Shown here: one piece after another, positions 47,947 to 58,993 of the stretch
How positions within the stretch are numbered: position 1 is the first letter of the stretch
How the letters are laid out: every line of letters starts with the position of its first letter
DNA from: Marinomonas shanghaiensis
GTDB taxonomy: Bacteria; Pseudomonadota; Gammaproteobacteria; Pseudomonadales; Marinomonadaceae
Assembly (NCBI RefSeq): GCF_003259175.1
Contig: NZ_QGOK01000010.1
Coordinates: forward strand, 124,001 to 188,000
Direction of reading: 5' to 3'
Length of the DNA: 64,000 bases
The notes under the pieces: generated by a model
The model's database searches: none
Seen by the model: the letters and a program-made list of their open reading frames with translations, nothing else
Told to the model about the DNA's origin: nothing
Made by a program: the position numbers and the translations under genes

Positions 47947-48963
47947 CTACTTGAGCTCAAATCGAGCCAAATCGTTACGAATAGAAGAAGAAAAATCGAA
48001 CACTTCGCCTTTAAATTTTAAAGATGACACACCTCGCGCGTAACCAAAGACAATACGGTAAGGAGCTTTGCCCGTTAAAGACAAATTACTACCCGCCGTT
48101 TTTACGCCAGAAAATAGAATTTTACCGGTAGCATCACGCACTTCTGTCCAACAATCCGCCGAAAAAGCCACTTCAACCTCATCTGTATAAGATGGAATAG
48201 TCGGAGCTGGTGTCGTAGGCACCTCAGCCGTAGCCCTTATAACATCTTCAGGTCTGACTCCAGCTTCTTCTAAAATAGCCATCGTTTCCGCAGAAAGCCC
48301 TGTGACAACCGAACTGTTTCTAACGGAAGAAGGTGCAACAGATTCATTCTCAACCGAACCGCTCGTGCTTACATCACTCTCATCAAGTACCGGGGCTGAA
48401 GCCTCATCACTCGTCGAAGCTGGAGCGCTAGAAGACTCATCAAGTGGCATAGTCGGTTCAATCGCTGGGGAAGTTTCCATATTTGGCTCAACCATTAAAG
48501 CGCTCTCATTGGCTTCCATCTGTTGCTCTTCCACAGCAACCGTTGTGGATTGGGATGGCCACCAAAAAACTAAAAACACTAAAACAGCAATAATAACAAT
48601 GGAAATAAACACAATAATTGGATCACCAAGATGCGTTTGCTTGTTCACCTTATCAACAGGCTTAATGGTTGTTTCAACCACTTCTCTACTGCTATCGAAG
48701 GCATGCAGCATTTCGGTGTGCTCGATACCCAATAAACGACAATAGCTTTTTAAAAAACCCCGAGCAAAGGTCACAGAACGGAAGTACTTAAAATCGTTCG
48801 CTTCAAGCGCTCGAACTTGATCTATGGGGATTTTTAACGCAGTGGCAACATACCTTTCATCAAACTCTAGCTCTAGTCTTTTTGACTTCAATCTATTGCC
48901 AATATTAATGGTATCCATATTCATTTTGCTTACAGAAGCATTCGTTTGAGATTCAGTTGTCAT
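47947..48963 (-). CDS. rodZ: RodZ-like cell shape protein
   Basis: From ATG 48963 (AAGG eight bases upstream, four bases after the pilF-like stop) the protein has 338 residues: a cytoplasmic HTH_25 domain ([20 protein letters not shown]), one membrane segment near 116-136, a Ser/Glu/Pro-rich low-complexity linker, and a periplasmic DUF4115 domain ([20 protein letters not shown]). RodZ links MreB filaments to the elongation machinery. ATG 48981 is possible but has no ribosome site. Confidence 0.92.
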   Translation of the reverse strand: MTTESQTNASVSKMNMDTINIGNRLKSKRLELEFDERYVATALKIPIDQVRALEANDFKYFRSVTFARGFLKSYCRLLGIEHTEMLHAFDSSREVVETTIKPVDKVNKQTHLGDPIIVFISIVIIAVLVFLVFWWPSQSTTVAVEEQQMEANESALMVEPNMETSPAIEPTMPLDESSSAPASTSDEASAPVLDESDVSTSGSVENESVAPSSVRNSSVVTGLSAETMAILEEAGVRPEDVIRATAEVPTTPAPTIPSYTDEVEVAFSADCWTEVRDATGKILFSGVKTAGSNLSLTGKAPYRIVFGYARGVSSLKFKGEVFDFSSSIRNDLARFELK

Positions 48964-48964
48964 G

Positions 48965-49690
48965 TCAATACCTTGAGCCATGCAGGCATGTAAAATTACT
49001 CGCTAATGAATACAGTGTAGGGTCAGTCTCGCGTGCAATTAAATGCCGCGACAGACAGTTGTACTCATCAAAATGCACCGATCCTCGGGCAATTTCTTTA
49101 TCAGCCTGGATATTATTAAAAATTAAGCGAGCTTTGTCATTAGTACCCTGTATTAAAACAAGATTGAGCTCGGTCATCAAACCAATCAGGGGCAAATCTG
49201 CAATTTCTTTTGCCTGTTTCAGATAGTTTCCTGCCAAATTTACTTGATTCTGACGTATTGCACATCTCGATAGATTTATTTGCACAGATTGACGTTTCAA
49301 GAAGCTACTTTTGTCTGCTTTTTCAAACGCGTCACAAGCCTCTAGCCAACGTTGCTTTAAACCTAACAATACGCCGTAGTTATTCCAGATAAAATCATCG
49401 TCTGGATATTTCTGCAGTGCCTTGTTATGTACAGCCAGCGCCCTATCATGCGACCCAACACTCAACCAATACAAGCTTACTAATCGCCAATAGTCTCTAT
49501 CTTGATCAGCCATGCGAACTTGGTCAAGCTGCTTCTTCGCCAACTCCCATTGCCCTAGCAAAAGATGGGCTTGGACCATCAAGAGCCGCTTAGACTCAGA
49601 TACTGAGGGCGATGGTGAGGGAACAGCCTGATAGGCACAAGAAGAAATCAACACACAACAAAATAAAAATGGCAACAAATACAATCGCAT
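48965..49690 (-). CDS. pilF: PilF/PilW-type TPR lipoprotein
   Basis: The 241-residue protein has a signal peptide with lipobox ISSC (Cys18) and TPR repeats such as GSHDRALAVHNKALQKYPDD and WNNYGVLLGLKQRWLEACDA. PilF/PilW is the pilotin for the type IV pilus secretin PilQ. The rlmN-pilF-rodZ-ispG order is the standard one. Sequence identity within this family is low, so the pilotin role rests partly on context. Confidence 0.88.
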   Translation of the reverse strand: MRLYLLPFLFCCVLISSCAYQAVPSPSPSVSESKRLLMVQAHLLLGQWELAKKQLDQVRMADQDRDYWRLVSLYWLSVGSHDRALAVHNKALQKYPDDDFIWNNYGVLLGLKQRWLEACDAFEKADKSSFLKRQSVQINLSRCAIRQNQVNLAGNYLKQAKEIADLPLIGLMTELNLVLIQGTNDKARLIFNNIQADKEIARGSVHFDEYNCLSRHLIARETDPTLYSLASNFTCLHGSRY

Positions 49691-49722
49691 ACAGACATCC
49701 TTGTCTAAACTAAATCAAATAA

Positions 49723-50838
49723 TTAACTTTTCACTTCACGCAGCTCTATGTATTTCTGACTACGACGTGTTTTATCATGGAAATCACCAACCAATTGACC
49801 ACAAGCTGCATCGATATCATCACCTCGAGTGGTTCGAACCGTCACAGTGTAACCAGCATCCGCTAAAATCTTCTGAAAACGACGCGTACGGTTGTTAGAT
49901 GGCTTTTCATAACCTGAATGAGGAAACGGATTAAATGGGATCAAGTTGATCTTACATTCCAAATCTTTAAGCAACTCAGCGAGTTCCTCTGCCTGCTCTT
50001 CATTGTCATTCACACCAGACATCAGGGTATATTCGATTGTTATGTGACGCTTATCAGGCAAGTTTGCCAAGTAAAATTGACACGCTTCCAACAACTCAGC
50101 AATCGGGTATTTTTTATTAATGGGCACGAGCTCATTGCGTAAAGCATCGTTTGGCGCATGCAATGAAATCGCCAAAGACACATCTGTACGCTTTACTAAC
50201 TCATAAATTTTAGGCACAACCCCAGATGTACTCAATGTGACGCGGCGCTTAGACAGACCGTAAGCATGATCGTGCATCATCAGAATCATCGCATCCACAA
50301 CCGGCTCGAAATTCATCAAAGGCTCGCCCATCCCCATCATGACCACGTTGGTAACACGACGAGGGCCATTTGGATCCATAGGACCAAAAGACTTAATCGC
50401 AATCCAAACCTGACCGATAATCTCCGCTGGCGTTAAATTCCGGTTAAAACCTTGCTTACCGGTTGAGCAAAAGCTGCAATCCAAAGAACAACCTACCTGT
50501 GAAGACACACACAAAGTGGCTCTGTCGCCATCTGGAATCAATACGGTTTCAACGCAGTCGTTTTTGCCACCTTCCGTACGAATAATCCATTTACGCGTAC
50601 CATCAGTAGAAATATTCTGCGATACCACCTCAGGGCCACGAATTTCACAAATTTGTTCTAGCTTTGCACGCAACGCCTTACTGACATCCGTCATTTCTTC
50701 AAAGCTTTCAGCGCCTTTCTGATGAATCCATTTAATGACTTGAGTGGCACGAAATTTTTTCTCACCAATGGATTCAAAAAATTCAATCAGCTTGTCAGGG
50801 GATAAACCTAAAAGGTTTACTTTTTTGATGTCAGTCAT
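49723..50838 (-). CDS. rlmN: Dual-specificity 23S rRNA/tRNA adenine-C2 methyltransferase RlmN
   Basis: The 371-residue radical SAM enzyme has the cluster motif [19 protein letters not shown] near 122 and the C-terminal catalytic Cys in [10 protein letters not shown]. It methylates C2 of A2503 in 23S rRNA and A37 in some tRNAs. It follows ndk after a double terminator. Confidence 0.97.
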   Translation of the reverse strand: MTDIKKVNLLGLSPDKLIEFFESIGEKKFRATQVIKWIHQKGAESFEEMTDVSKALRAKLEQICEIRGPEVVSQNISTDGTRKWIIRTEGGKNDCVETVLIPDGDRATLCVSSQVGCSLDCSFCSTGKQGFNRNLTPAEIIGQVWIAIKSFGPMDPNGPRRVTNVVMMGMGEPLMNFEPVVDAMILMMHDHAYGLSKRRVTLSTSGVVPKIYELVKRTDVSLAISLHAPNDALRNELVPINKKYPIAELLEACQFYLANLPDKRHITIEYTLMSGVNDNEEQAEELAELLKDLECKINLIPFNPFPHSGYEKPSNNRTRRFQKILADAGYTVTVRTTRGDDIDAACGQLVGDFHDKTRRSQKYIELREVKS

Positions 50839-50888
50839 AATTCAATATCGCTTGCTGTAGGTAGCATTAAGTGTAAACGAAAAAAGCC

Positions 50889-50947
50889 TCTGAAAAGAAA
50901 AGTCTTTTCAGAAGCCTCTGTAAAAAAGCGGGCTCGCGCCCGCTTTT
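50889..50947 (-). terminator. Tandem terminators after ndk
   Basis: On the minus strand, hairpin AAAAGCGGGC/GCCCGCTTTT (50924-50947) is followed by a T run, then a second hairpin TCTGAAAAGA/TCTTTTCAGA (50889-50912) is followed by GGCTTTTTTC. Confidence 0.85.
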
Positions 50948-50983
50948 ACAAAACAGATCGGACATAAAGGTCCTAGCTGTCAA

Positions 50984-51391
50984 TTACTTACCGAAAAAGT
51001 AAGCAATTTCACGTGCAGCAGATTCAACAGAATCAGAACCGTGAACAGCGTTTGCATCAATAGATGTTGCGTAATCTGCACGCAACGTACCAGCTGCTGC
51101 GTCTTTAGGGTTAGTCGCACCCATAAGTTCACGGTGACGAAGAACAGCGCCTTCACCTTCAAGAACAGACACAACAACAGGACCAGAAGTCATGAAAGCA
51201 ACCAAATCTTTGTAGAAAGGACGCTCTTTGTGCTCAGCGTAGAAACCACCCGCCAATTCGTCGTCTAGTTGAATCATTTTTGCTTCAACGATTTTGAAAC
51301 CAGCACGCTCAAAACGAGTGTAGATTTCGCCGATTACGTTTTTCGCAACAGCATCAGGCTTGATGATAGATAGAGTGCGTTCTAACGCCAT
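50984..51391 (-). CDS. ndk: Nucleoside diphosphate kinase
   Basis: The 135-residue protein (E. coli Ndk has 143) starts [20 protein letters not shown] and keeps the active-site His in [12 protein letters not shown]. It exchanges phosphates among nucleoside di- and triphosphates. The C-terminus is a few residues shorter than usual, ending AYFFGK. It has a -10 box upstream and a double terminator downstream. Confidence 0.97.
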   Translation of the reverse strand: MALERTLSIIKPDAVAKNVIGEIYTRFERAGFKIVEAKMIQLDDELAGGFYAEHKERPFYKDLVAFMTSGPVVVSVLEGEGAVLRHRELMGATNPKDAAAGTLRADYATSIDANAVHGSDSVESAAREIAYFFGK

Positions 51392-51464
51392 GATATAACT
51401 CCAAATTAAATTTAAAGGGACGATGCTTTCTGCATGGTCCGGGACTTAAAAGTTCAGCGCGCGT

Positions 51465-51470
51465 ATTATA
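51465..51470 (-). promoter_or_regulatory. Likely -10 box of the ndk promoter
   Basis: A perfect TATAAT on the minus strand lies about 75 bases before ndk in the gap after the desulfurase gene. No good -35 is seen at the usual distance. Confidence 0.4.
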
Positions 51471-51547
51471 CGCATCAATTCGTTAAAATTGTACGATCAA
51501 ACCAATATTATTTATCTTAATAAGAATAAAAGCTTGGGTTCTGACAT

Positions 51548-52702
51548 TTAAGCAACAGATCGGAGTCGACTGACGGCATTTTTAATGGTTTCAGCAGCAA
51601 AATCCACATCATCCTCGGTCGAAAAGCGGCCGACAGAAAGGCGCAATGAACTGTGCGCCAAATCATCGGCTAGACCAATCGCACGCAAAACATACGATGG
51701 TTCCAAGCTAGCCGAAGTACAAGCCGAACCAGAAGAGACCGCAATATCACTCAAAGACATTAACAACACTTCCCCGTCCACACCCGAAAAGCCAACATTC
51801 AACACACCTGCGACTCGCTGATCTGAGTCACCATTCAGATGCACACCAGACAACTCACTTAAAGAAGACCATAAGCGCTCACGCAGCGCTTTAATACGCG
51901 CGCAATCTTGTGCCATTTCCTCAGCCGCTAAACGGAAAGATTCGCCCATACCAACGATCTGATGGGTAGCTAAGGTACCAGAGCGCATTCCCCGCTCATG
52001 ACCGCCACCATGTATTTGCGCCTCTAATTTCACTTTTGGCGAACGACGTACGAACAAAGCACCAATGCCTTTTGGACCATAAGTTTTATGAGCCGTAAGC
52101 GACATCAAATCCACATTCATGGCATTCACATCGATCTCAACTTTACCAGTCGTCTGCGCCGCATCCACATGTAAAAATACACCACGAGGTCGAGTTAATG
52201 CACCAATCTCCGCGATATCCGTCAGCACACCAAGCTCATTATTACCATGCATCAAAGAGACTAAAATGGTGTCTTCACGAAGCGCTTCTGCAACCTGACT
52301 CGGCGAAATCACACCATGAGCATCGGGTTGCAAATACGTCACTTCAAAGCCTTCTTTTTCAAGTTGCTTACAAGGGTCCAAAACCGCCTTATGCTCAATC
52401 ATAGACGTAATAATATGGCGTCCCTTTTGACGATAAGCTTGCGCCACACCTTTGAGCGCCAAATTATTGGCTTCTGTCGCACCAGAGGTCCAAACAATCT
52501 CACGAGAGTCCGCGTTAATTAAACTCGCCACCTGCAACCTAGCTTCTTCGACCGCTTCCTCGGCACGCCAGCCAAAAAGATGCGAGCGCGACGCTGGATT
52601 ACCGAAATTACCATCCTGCGTCAAACACGCCATCATTTTTTCAGCCACTCTTGGGTCAACGGGTGTGGTAGCAGAATTATCTAGGTAAACCGGGGTGTTC
52701 AT
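51548..52702 (-). CDS. Cysteine desulfurase, IscS/NifS-type
   Basis: The 384-residue PLP enzyme has the cofactor lysine in [15 protein letters not shown] and the mobile-loop catalytic Cys in [19 protein letters not shown], the group I (IscS/NifS) form. E. coli IscS has 404 residues. It moves sulfur from cysteine to acceptors for Fe-S clusters and tRNA thiolation. It lies just downstream of sufE, while the SUF operon already encodes a group II desulfurase (SufS). No iscU, hscA, hscB or fdx gene is near. Confidence 0.93.
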   Translation of the reverse strand: MNTPVYLDNSATTPVDPRVAEKMMACLTQDGNFGNPASRSHLFGWRAEEAVEEARLQVASLINADSREIVWTSGATEANNLALKGVAQAYRQKGRHIITSMIEHKAVLDPCKQLEKEGFEVTYLQPDAHGVISPSQVAEALREDTILVSLMHGNNELGVLTDIAEIGALTRPRGVFLHVDAAQTTGKVEIDVNAMNVDLMSLTAHKTYGPKGIGALFVRRSPKVKLEAQIHGGGHERGMRSGTLATHQIVGMGESFRLAAEEMAQDCARIKALRERLWSSLSELSGVHLNGDSDQRVAGVLNVGFSGVDGEVLLMSLSDIAVSSGSACTSASLEPSYVLRAIGLADDLAHSSLRLSVGRFSTEDDVDFAAETIKNAVSRLRSVA

Positions 52703-52751
52703 TTAACGCTCTCCAATAAAAAATAAAACGACTGCTTTTTTACCATTAACA

Positions 52752-53177
52752 CTAAGCAGCTGCCTGCGCGATGCCTTTTATGCGACCAACAATGGAACGC
52801 AAGCCATTGCCACGAGTTGGGCTTAGGTGTCTTTCAAGATCCAACGCTTCAAAATAGGCTGTAATATCGAAATCTAAAATTTCTTGTGGCGTTTTATGGT
52901 CCAGTGCAGCCAACACCAAACCAAGCAAACCACGAACAATAATCGCATCACTGTCCACTAAAAACGTTAGTACTTCGCCTTTAGTCGCATCCTGCTCACT
53001 GCCTGGCTGAATCCAAACGCTACTCTGACAGCCCTTCACCAAGCGTTCCGGCGTTCGCCACGCCTCATCGAATGCAGGCAAAGATTTACCCAGATCAATG
53101 ATGTACTTGTATTTGTCTTCCCAATCGTCAAAAAACGACAGATCGTCCACGATATCTTCTGTACTAGGTAAAGCCAT
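52752..53177 (-). CDS. sufE: SufE sulfur acceptor
   Basis: From ATG 53177 (GAGG seven bases upstream) the protein has 141 residues, the normal SufE length, with the acceptor Cys50 in RLVKGCQSSVW. It takes persulfide from SufS and passes it to SufBCD. A longer frame to 53282 is not supported. Confidence 0.94.
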   Translation of the reverse strand: MALPSTEDIVDDLSFFDDWEDKYKYIIDLGKSLPAFDEAWRTPERLVKGCQSSVWIQPGSEQDATKGEVLTFLVDSDAIIVRGLLGLVLAALDHKTPQEILDFDITAYFEALDLERHLSPTRGNGLRSIVGRIKGIAQAAA

Positions 53178-53296
53178 GACCACCCTCTTTGTTTGCACTA
53201 AGCCTATTAAAACAAAAACGGCATTGGCAAAGCACCAAGGCCGTTTCTTATTGTATTCGATTTTAGCCGATGACCGAAGCACTCAAAAGAAAGGTA

Positions 53297-53827
53297 TTAG
53301 AAGAAAAGACCGGCTTCTAATTGTGCTTCTTCACTCATCATTTCTCGCGACCAAGGCGGATCAAACACGAGATCGACTTTAACGGAATCCACATTTGGCA
53401 CTTTGGCAACGCGATATTTTACATCTCCCACCAACACAGGCCCCATACCACAACCCGGCGCAGTCAACGTCATATCAATCAAAACAGACTTAGCCTCTTG
53501 GTCAAGCGTCACTTTATACACCAAACCTAAGGACACCAAGCTGATAGGAATCTCTGGATCGTAGATGGTATCCAATGCCTGCCAAACTTGGTCCTTACTG
53601 ATTTCCCCGGTACCAAGATCTTCAAAATCTAAAATTTCTGGTTGCTGACCAATGGCTTCAGCATCAGTGCCATCAATGCGCAGCATATTACCTTGCCAGG
53701 TGACGGTATAGTTACCACCCAAACTCTGATTAATTGTAATAAACTGACCTTCTGGAATGCTGACCGGCTCACCGCTCGGCACTCGTCGCGCTGGACACGC
53801 GCGATTTGTTACTACCATTTTTTGCAT
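53297..53827 (-). CDS. sufT: SufT, Fe-S assembly factor with DUF59/MIP18 domain
   Basis: The 176-residue protein has an N-terminal beta part (VPSGEPVSIPEGQFITINQS) and a MIP18/DUF59 domain (IYDPEIPISLVSLGLVYKV, LTAPGCGMGPVLVGDVKYRV) with DPPWSREMMSEEAQ at the end, the SufT signature. SufT aids Fe-S cluster maturation. It lies between sufA and sufE in the operon. Confidence 0.93.
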   Translation of the reverse strand: MQKMVVTNRACPARRVPSGEPVSIPEGQFITINQSLGGNYTVTWQGNMLRIDGTDAEAIGQQPEILDFEDLGTGEISKDQVWQALDTIYDPEIPISLVSLGLVYKVTLDQEAKSVLIDMTLTAPGCGMGPVLVGDVKYRVAKVPNVDSVKVDLVFDPPWSREMMSEEAQLEAGLFF

Positions 53828-53831
53828 GAAG

Positions 53832-54182
53832 TTAACTCACACTAAAGCTTTCGCCACAGCCGCATTCCGCTACAACGTTAGGGTTTTTAAACTTCACGAC
53901 TTCGTTAACACCTTCGCGCACCAAATCAATCTCTGTGCCTTTCAGCATAGCAACAGAATGCGAATCTACCGCGAGAGTCACATTACCAAACTCGAGAACG
54001 GTATCTTCCAAAGCAGCGGCATCAACAATGTCTAGCACATAAGAAAAGCCTGTACAGCCACTTTCCTTGGTACTTAATCGAATCAGCTTGCCTGGTTGCT
54101 TTGTCAATTTTGAGGCAAAATATTTCTGCGCAGAAGCGGTTAAAGACACGCTAGAGACAGGATCAAACGTTGTTACTGTCAT
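53832..54182 (-). CDS. sufA: A-type Fe-S carrier (SufA/HesB family)
   Basis: The 116-residue protein has the three cluster-binding Cys of the HesB family: STKESGCTGFSYVLD near residue 43 and the terminal ECGCGESFSV. It carries Fe-S clusters from SufBCD to targets. Its place between sufS and sufT supports SufA over ErpA/IscA. Confidence 0.92.
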   Translation of the reverse strand: MTVTTFDPVSSVSLTASAQKYFASKLTKQPGKLIRLSTKESGCTGFSYVLDIVDAAALEDTVLEFGNVTLAVDSHSVAMLKGTEIDLVREGVNEVVKFKNPNVVAECGCGESFSVS

Positions 54183-54191
54183 TGAAACCTC

Positions 54192-55409
54192 CTAAGCCAG
54201 CATTGTTCGCACTTTTTTCAGTGCCACAAACAAAGCATCAACTTCGTCTAATGTATTATAAATTGCAAACGATGCTCGCGCGGTACCAGGAACATTAAAA
54301 CGCGCCATCAAAGGCTGAGCACAATGATCACCTGTACGCACAGCAATCCCCTGACGATCCAGTAGAAAACCGATATCCGCTGGGTGCCCCTGATCCATCA
54401 CAAAGCTCAACACACCGATTTTGTCTTTGGCCGTGCCAATGATGGTTAAGCCGTCAAATTGCTCTGCAAGCTCAGTTGCCCGATCCAGTAGTGCTTTTTC
54501 ATGGGCCGCAACCGCTTCTTGATCTAACGCACTAAACCAACGAATGGCTTCGCCCAAAGCAATGACATCACCCACATTAGGCGTGCCAGCCTCAAAACGA
54601 TAAGGCAACACATTCCAAGTGGCGTCTTGCAACGTCACAGTAGAGATCATCTCGCCTCCGGTCCGCCAAACAGGCCAAGTCGACAACACGGACTCTTTGC
54701 CCCACAGCACACCAACCCCCATGGGCCCGTAAATTTTATGGCCTGAAAAGACATAAAAATCACAGCCGATATCTTGCACATCAACCCAACCATGAGCCGC
54801 CCCTTGCGCACCGTCCACCAAAACTAAAGCACCAACCTGTTTAGCTTGCGCTGTCATTTCTTTAATGGGGTTCACTGTACCCAACGCGTTAGACACATGA
54901 GGAAAAGCAACAAAACGTGTTCGCTCGTTCAACATAGCGCCATAAGCCACTTGATCTAGCTCGCCTTCATCTGTGACGGGAACCGTTCTTAGAATTGCAC
55001 CAGATGCCTTACAAGCTTGCTGCCAAGTGACTAGATTGGCATGATGCTCCATCCCAGTAGCAATTACTTCATCACCAGTAGACAGTAACTGACTCAGTCC
55101 GTTGGCAACAATATTAATGCCTTCTGTCGTCCCAGTAGTCCAAATGACCTCTTCACGTTTCGGCGCATTCATGAAGTTTTTTACGATGTCGCGCGCATCC
55201 TCAAAGCGACGTGTCGCTTCATCCGCAAGACGATGAGCACCACGATGCACATTAGAATTGCATGTCGTGTAGTAATCTACCAACGCATCAATCACACATT
55301 GTGGCTTTTGCGTGGTCGCCGCATTATCGAGATAAATCAGTGGATTTCCATCAATAACACGTTTCAAGATCGGAAATTGCTCGCGGATAGCCGCTACATC
55401 AAAACTCAT
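54192..55409 (-). CDS. sufS: Cysteine desulfurase SufS
   Basis: From ATG 55409 the protein has 405 residues: MSFDVAAIREQFPILKRVID at the start, the PLP lysine in FSGHKIYGPMGVGVL, and the catalytic Cys in AVRTGDHCAQPLMARF, the group II form. It works with SufE. The start lies 11 bases after the sufD stop; a longer frame overlapping sufD is unlikely. Confidence 0.96.
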   Translation of the reverse strand: MSFDVAAIREQFPILKRVIDGNPLIYLDNAATTQKPQCVIDALVDYYTTCNSNVHRGAHRLADEATRRFEDARDIVKNFMNAPKREEVIWTTGTTEGINIVANGLSQLLSTGDEVIATGMEHHANLVTWQQACKASGAILRTVPVTDEGELDQVAYGAMLNERTRFVAFPHVSNALGTVNPIKEMTAQAKQVGALVLVDGAQGAAHGWVDVQDIGCDFYVFSGHKIYGPMGVGVLWGKESVLSTWPVWRTGGEMISTVTLQDATWNVLPYRFEAGTPNVGDVIALGEAIRWFSALDQEAVAAHEKALLDRATELAEQFDGLTIIGTAKDKIGVLSFVMDQGHPADIGFLLDRQGIAVRTGDHCAQPLMARFNVPGTARASFAIYNTLDEVDALFVALKKVRTMLA

Positions 55410-55420
55410 TCGATTCTCGC

Positions 55421-56680
55421 TTATTTCACTTCCATCTGCGCAAAACGCTCGCGAATAATAGGACGAACCCATTCCGCTAGGGCCGCATTTGGCATTAAAT
55501 CAATCAGCTCGTTAATAAAACCAAAGTTAAGCATCACTTGCGCCTTCGAACGGCTCACACCGCGAGTCTGCAAGTAATACAAAGCTTGCTTATCAATCTG
55601 AGCAACCGTTGCACCATGAGCACACTTTACGTCGTCTGCGTAAATCTCTAGCTCTGGTTTGGTATTAATCTCGGCTTTATCGGATAGTAATAAGTTGCGA
55701 TTATTGAGCTCAGCCAAGGTTTTCTGTGCATCACGGTGAATGTGAATACGGCCATTGAAAATAGCGCGAGCGCGATCGGCGACGATACAACGAACATTCT
55801 CTTCAGTTTTGCCATTTGGCATCGCGTGCTCGACAGTCGCATGCAGATCAAATAGCTCCTTGCCGTCCAACAAATACATCGCATTCAGTTTGGCATCGGC
55901 AAACTCACCCGCGTGAATAATATCGGTATCCAAACGGGATAACTCACTACCAAAACCAATGATGGTGCTGTGCATTTTGGCATGATCATGCAAGTTAAAA
56001 TGACTTCCGCCGATTGCCACATTGCTACCTGTTTGCAGAGCAAAACGATAATGCTCTAAATGCGCCTTGGCTGCGATATCGTATTCTACAAACGCAGTAT
56101 TTAAACTATCACCCTGCGCCTGCACATCTTCAATCACGGTTAACTTAGATCCCGCCCCTAAGACAACTTGAACACGTGTATGAGATTCTGAACCTTGACT
56201 CAGCAAAGTACTAATACGCACTGGCTGAGCAATTTCAACGCCTTCAGCAACAGACACAACGACGACATCTTGTGCTAGAGCATCGTTAATCAAACCAAAA
56301 ATGTGTCGTTCTGGCTTAATCGTCGAAAACGCATTGAGTGCATCGGCTTGCTGCGCTGAATTCAAATCACCACCTAAGGCGATAGACAAGCCTTCAGGCA
56401 AGGTTTGCGCTAATTGAGCTTGATCAAACTGACCGTTTGCAAACACCACTTCAATAGCAGACAAATCGGTAATAGCGACAGGCAACAAATTAAACTTATC
56501 GCTCATCACTTTAGCCTGTGTACGCTCTACCGGACGAAGTGGCGTGTAGCGCCACGCTTCGGTTTTGCGGGTGGGCCATTTGGTATTAGCTAAAAGATCA
56601 AGCGCATGCGCTCGCTTTGGGGTCAGCCAATCATTAATACCTTGCGCTCGAGTAATGGCGCTTTCTAACCATTCACTCAT
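55421..56680 (-). CDS. sufD: SufD, scaffold subunit
   Basis: The 419-residue protein matches SufD: RKTEAWRYTPLRPVER, and the beta-helix core ending in DVKCAHGATVAQIDKQALYY with LQTRGVSRSKAQ. It forms the SufB-SufC2-SufD scaffold. It overlaps nothing and follows sufC by three bases. Confidence 0.95.
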   Translation of the reverse strand: MSEWLESAITRAQGINDWLTPKRAHALDLLANTKWPTRKTEAWRYTPLRPVERTQAKVMSDKFNLLPVAITDLSAIEVVFANGQFDQAQLAQTLPEGLSIALGGDLNSAQQADALNAFSTIKPERHIFGLINDALAQDVVVVSVAEGVEIAQPVRISTLLSQGSESHTRVQVVLGAGSKLTVIEDVQAQGDSLNTAFVEYDIAAKAHLEHYRFALQTGSNVAIGGSHFNLHDHAKMHSTIIGFGSELSRLDTDIIHAGEFADAKLNAMYLLDGKELFDLHATVEHAMPNGKTEENVRCIVADRARAIFNGRIHIHRDAQKTLAELNNRNLLLSDKAEINTKPELEIYADDVKCAHGATVAQIDKQALYYLQTRGVSRSKAQVMLNFGFINELIDLMPNAALAEWVRPIIRERFAQMEVK

Positions 56681-56683
56681 GAA

Positions 56684-57469
56684 TTACCCCTCAAGTTCGT
56701 CTTCAACTGGCTCTTTTTGCAACCAAGAGTAACCTTGAGCTTCTAACTCAAGCGCAAGGGATGCATCACCGCTCTTAACGATTTTACCGTCAGACAATAC
56801 GTGCACAAAATCAGGCTTAATATAGTCCAAAAGACGCTGGTAATGGGTCACAACAATAAAGCTACGATCCGCTGAGCGTTGGCTGTTCACACCTTCTGCG
56901 ACTATCTGTAATGCGTCGATGTCCAAACCTGAGTCTGTTTCATCAAGGATGCAAAGCTTTGGCTTAAGCAATAACATCTGCATTAACTCATTACGTTTTT
57001 TCTCGCCACCAGAAAAACCTTCATTCACACCACGCTTCAAAAAAGCCACTGGCAAGTTAACTTGTTTACAAGCCGCCTTAGCTTCTTTCAAGAAATCCGC
57101 CGAGGTAATGGCTTCTTCACCACGAGCCTGACGCTGCGCATCAACGGATGCTTTTAAAAATTCTAAGTTGCTGACACCTGGAATCTCGACAGGGTATTGG
57201 AATGCCAAAAACAAGCCAGCACGAGCACGGTCTTCCGTTTCCATTTCAAGCAAATCTTCACCATCAAGAGTGACGCTACCACTGTCTACGCTGTAACTAT
57301 CACGACCTGAAAGAACATAACCTAAGGTACTTTTACCGGCACCGTTTGGCCCCATGATTGCATGCACTTCACCGGGTTTGATATCTAGATCTAACCCTTT
57401 AATGATTTGCTTTTCTTCAACACTGGCGTGCAAATCTTTTATCGTCAACAAACTGTTGGTGTTCGACAT
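56684..57469 (-). CDS. sufC: SufC, ABC-type ATPase of the SUF scaffold
   Basis: The 261-residue protein has Walker A GPNGAGKST, signature FSGGEKKRNELMQML and Walker B CILDETDSGLDIDAL. It powers the SufBCD complex in the cytoplasm. It lies between sufB and sufD. Confidence 0.97.
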   Translation of the reverse strand: MSNTNSLLTIKDLHASVEEKQIIKGLDLDIKPGEVHAIMGPNGAGKSTLGYVLSGRDSYSVDSGSVTLDGEDLLEMETEDRARAGLFLAFQYPVEIPGVSNLEFLKASVDAQRQARGEEAITSADFLKEAKAACKQVNLPVAFLKRGVNEGFSGGEKKRNELMQMLLLKPKLCILDETDSGLDIDALQIVAEGVNSQRSADRSFIVVTHYQRLLDYIKPDFVHVLSDGKIVKSGDASLALELEAQGYSWLQKEPVEDELEG

Positions 57470-57482
57470 CTTTAATAATTCC

Positions 57483-58919
57483 TTAACCTACTGAGCCTTC
57501 AAGGCTTATTTCTAGTAATTTGCCCGCTTCGACGGCAAATTCCATTGGCAATTCTTTAAATACTTCTTTGCAGAAGCCATTCACAATCATGGAGACGGCT
57601 TTTTCAGGGTCAAGACCACGCTGACGACACAAGAACATCTGCTCATCACTGACTTTAGACGTGGTTGCTTCGTGCTCGATGATGGCGGACGGATTACGAC
57701 TTTCGACATACGGAAAAGTATGTGCACCACATTGATCACCAATCAACAAGGAGTCGCATTGGGTAAAGTTTCGAGCCCCTTCTGCACCAGGATTCATACG
57801 TACAAGACCACGGTAACTATTGTTACTTCGGCCTGCAGAGATCCCCTTAGAAATGATAGTAGACTTGGTATTCTTACCAATGTGGATCATCTTAGTGCCT
57901 GTGTCAGCTTGCTGACGACCACGCGTCAAAGCAACTGAGTAGAACTCGCCTACACTGTTATCACCTTTCAAAATACAGCTTGGGTACTTCCAAGTCACAG
58001 AAGAGCCTGTCTCTACTTGCGTCCAAGAGATTTTAGCGTTGGTATGACAAATACCGCGCTTCGTTACAAAGTTGTAAATACCACCTTTGCCGTTTTCATC
58101 ACCTGGATACCAGTTTTGTACGGTTGAGTATTTGATCTCAGCGTTATCCATGGCCACCAATTCAACAACGGCGGCATGTAACTGATTTTCGTCACGCTGA
58201 GGCGCAGTACAACCTTCAAGGTAACTCACATGACTGCCTTCATCGGCGATAATCAAAGTACGTTCGAATTGACCTGTATTTTGTTCGTTAATACGAAAAT
58301 AAGTCGACAACTCCATCGGACAACGAGTGCCTTTAGGAATATAAACAAAAGAACCATCCGTAAACACAGCACAGTTCAACGCGGCATAATAATTGTCTTT
58401 CTTAGGAACGACACTGCCAATGTACTTTTTAACAAGATCTGGGTATTTATGAAGTGCCTCAGAAATTGGACAAAAAATAACCCCCGCTTCTTCTAGCTTT
58501 TCACGGAATGTTGTCACCACGGATACGGAGTCAAACACCGCGTCAACCGCGATACCGGCCAACATCTGCTGTTCAATGAGAGGAATGCCAAGTTTCTCAT
58601 AAGTACGCAGTAATTCAGGATCAACTTCATCCAAAGACTTAGGTTTGTCCTTCATACTCTTTGGTGCCGAATAGTAAGAAATGGACTGGAAATCAATTTT
58701 TGGATAATCGACTAACGCCCACTCAGGCTCTTCCATTTCTAACCATTCACGAAATGCACTTAGGCGCCATTCGAGCATCCATTCAGGCTCGCCTTTCATT
58801 TCAGAAATACGTCGGATAACATTTTCATCCAAACCAGGCTCAAAGGTTTCTGATTCCACATCAGACACAAAACCTGCTTCGTATTCCCGTGCCAGCGCCT
58901 TATCTATCTGCTCAGTCAT
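57483..58919 (-). CDS. sufB: SufB, Fe-S scaffold subunit
   Basis: From ATG 58919 the protein has 478 residues, the usual length, with [40 protein letters not shown] and [20 protein letters not shown] among the conserved stretches. It assembles Fe-S clusters with SufC and SufD. GTG 58931 is an alternative start. It is the second gene of the operon after iscR. Confidence 0.97.
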   Translation of the reverse strand: MTEQIDKALAREYEAGFVSDVESETFEPGLDENVIRRISEMKGEPEWMLEWRLSAFREWLEMEEPEWALVDYPKIDFQSISYYSAPKSMKDKPKSLDEVDPELLRTYEKLGIPLIEQQMLAGIAVDAVFDSVSVVTTFREKLEEAGVIFCPISEALHKYPDLVKKYIGSVVPKKDNYYAALNCAVFTDGSFVYIPKGTRCPMELSTYFRINEQNTGQFERTLIIADEGSHVSYLEGCTAPQRDENQLHAAVVELVAMDNAEIKYSTVQNWYPGDENGKGGIYNFVTKRGICHTNAKISWTQVETGSSVTWKYPSCILKGDNSVGEFYSVALTRGRQQADTGTKMIHIGKNTKSTIISKGISAGRSNNSYRGLVRMNPGAEGARNFTQCDSLLIGDQCGAHTFPYVESRNPSAIIEHEATTSKVSDEQMFLCRQRGLDPEKAVSMIVNGFCKEVFKELPMEFAVEAGKLLEISLEGSVG

Positions 58920-58993
58920 ATAAAAACTCACTCAATTATAGCCACTAATGCACCGTGAATCGGCACATTAAGCTCTACTAATGTATTCTTTAT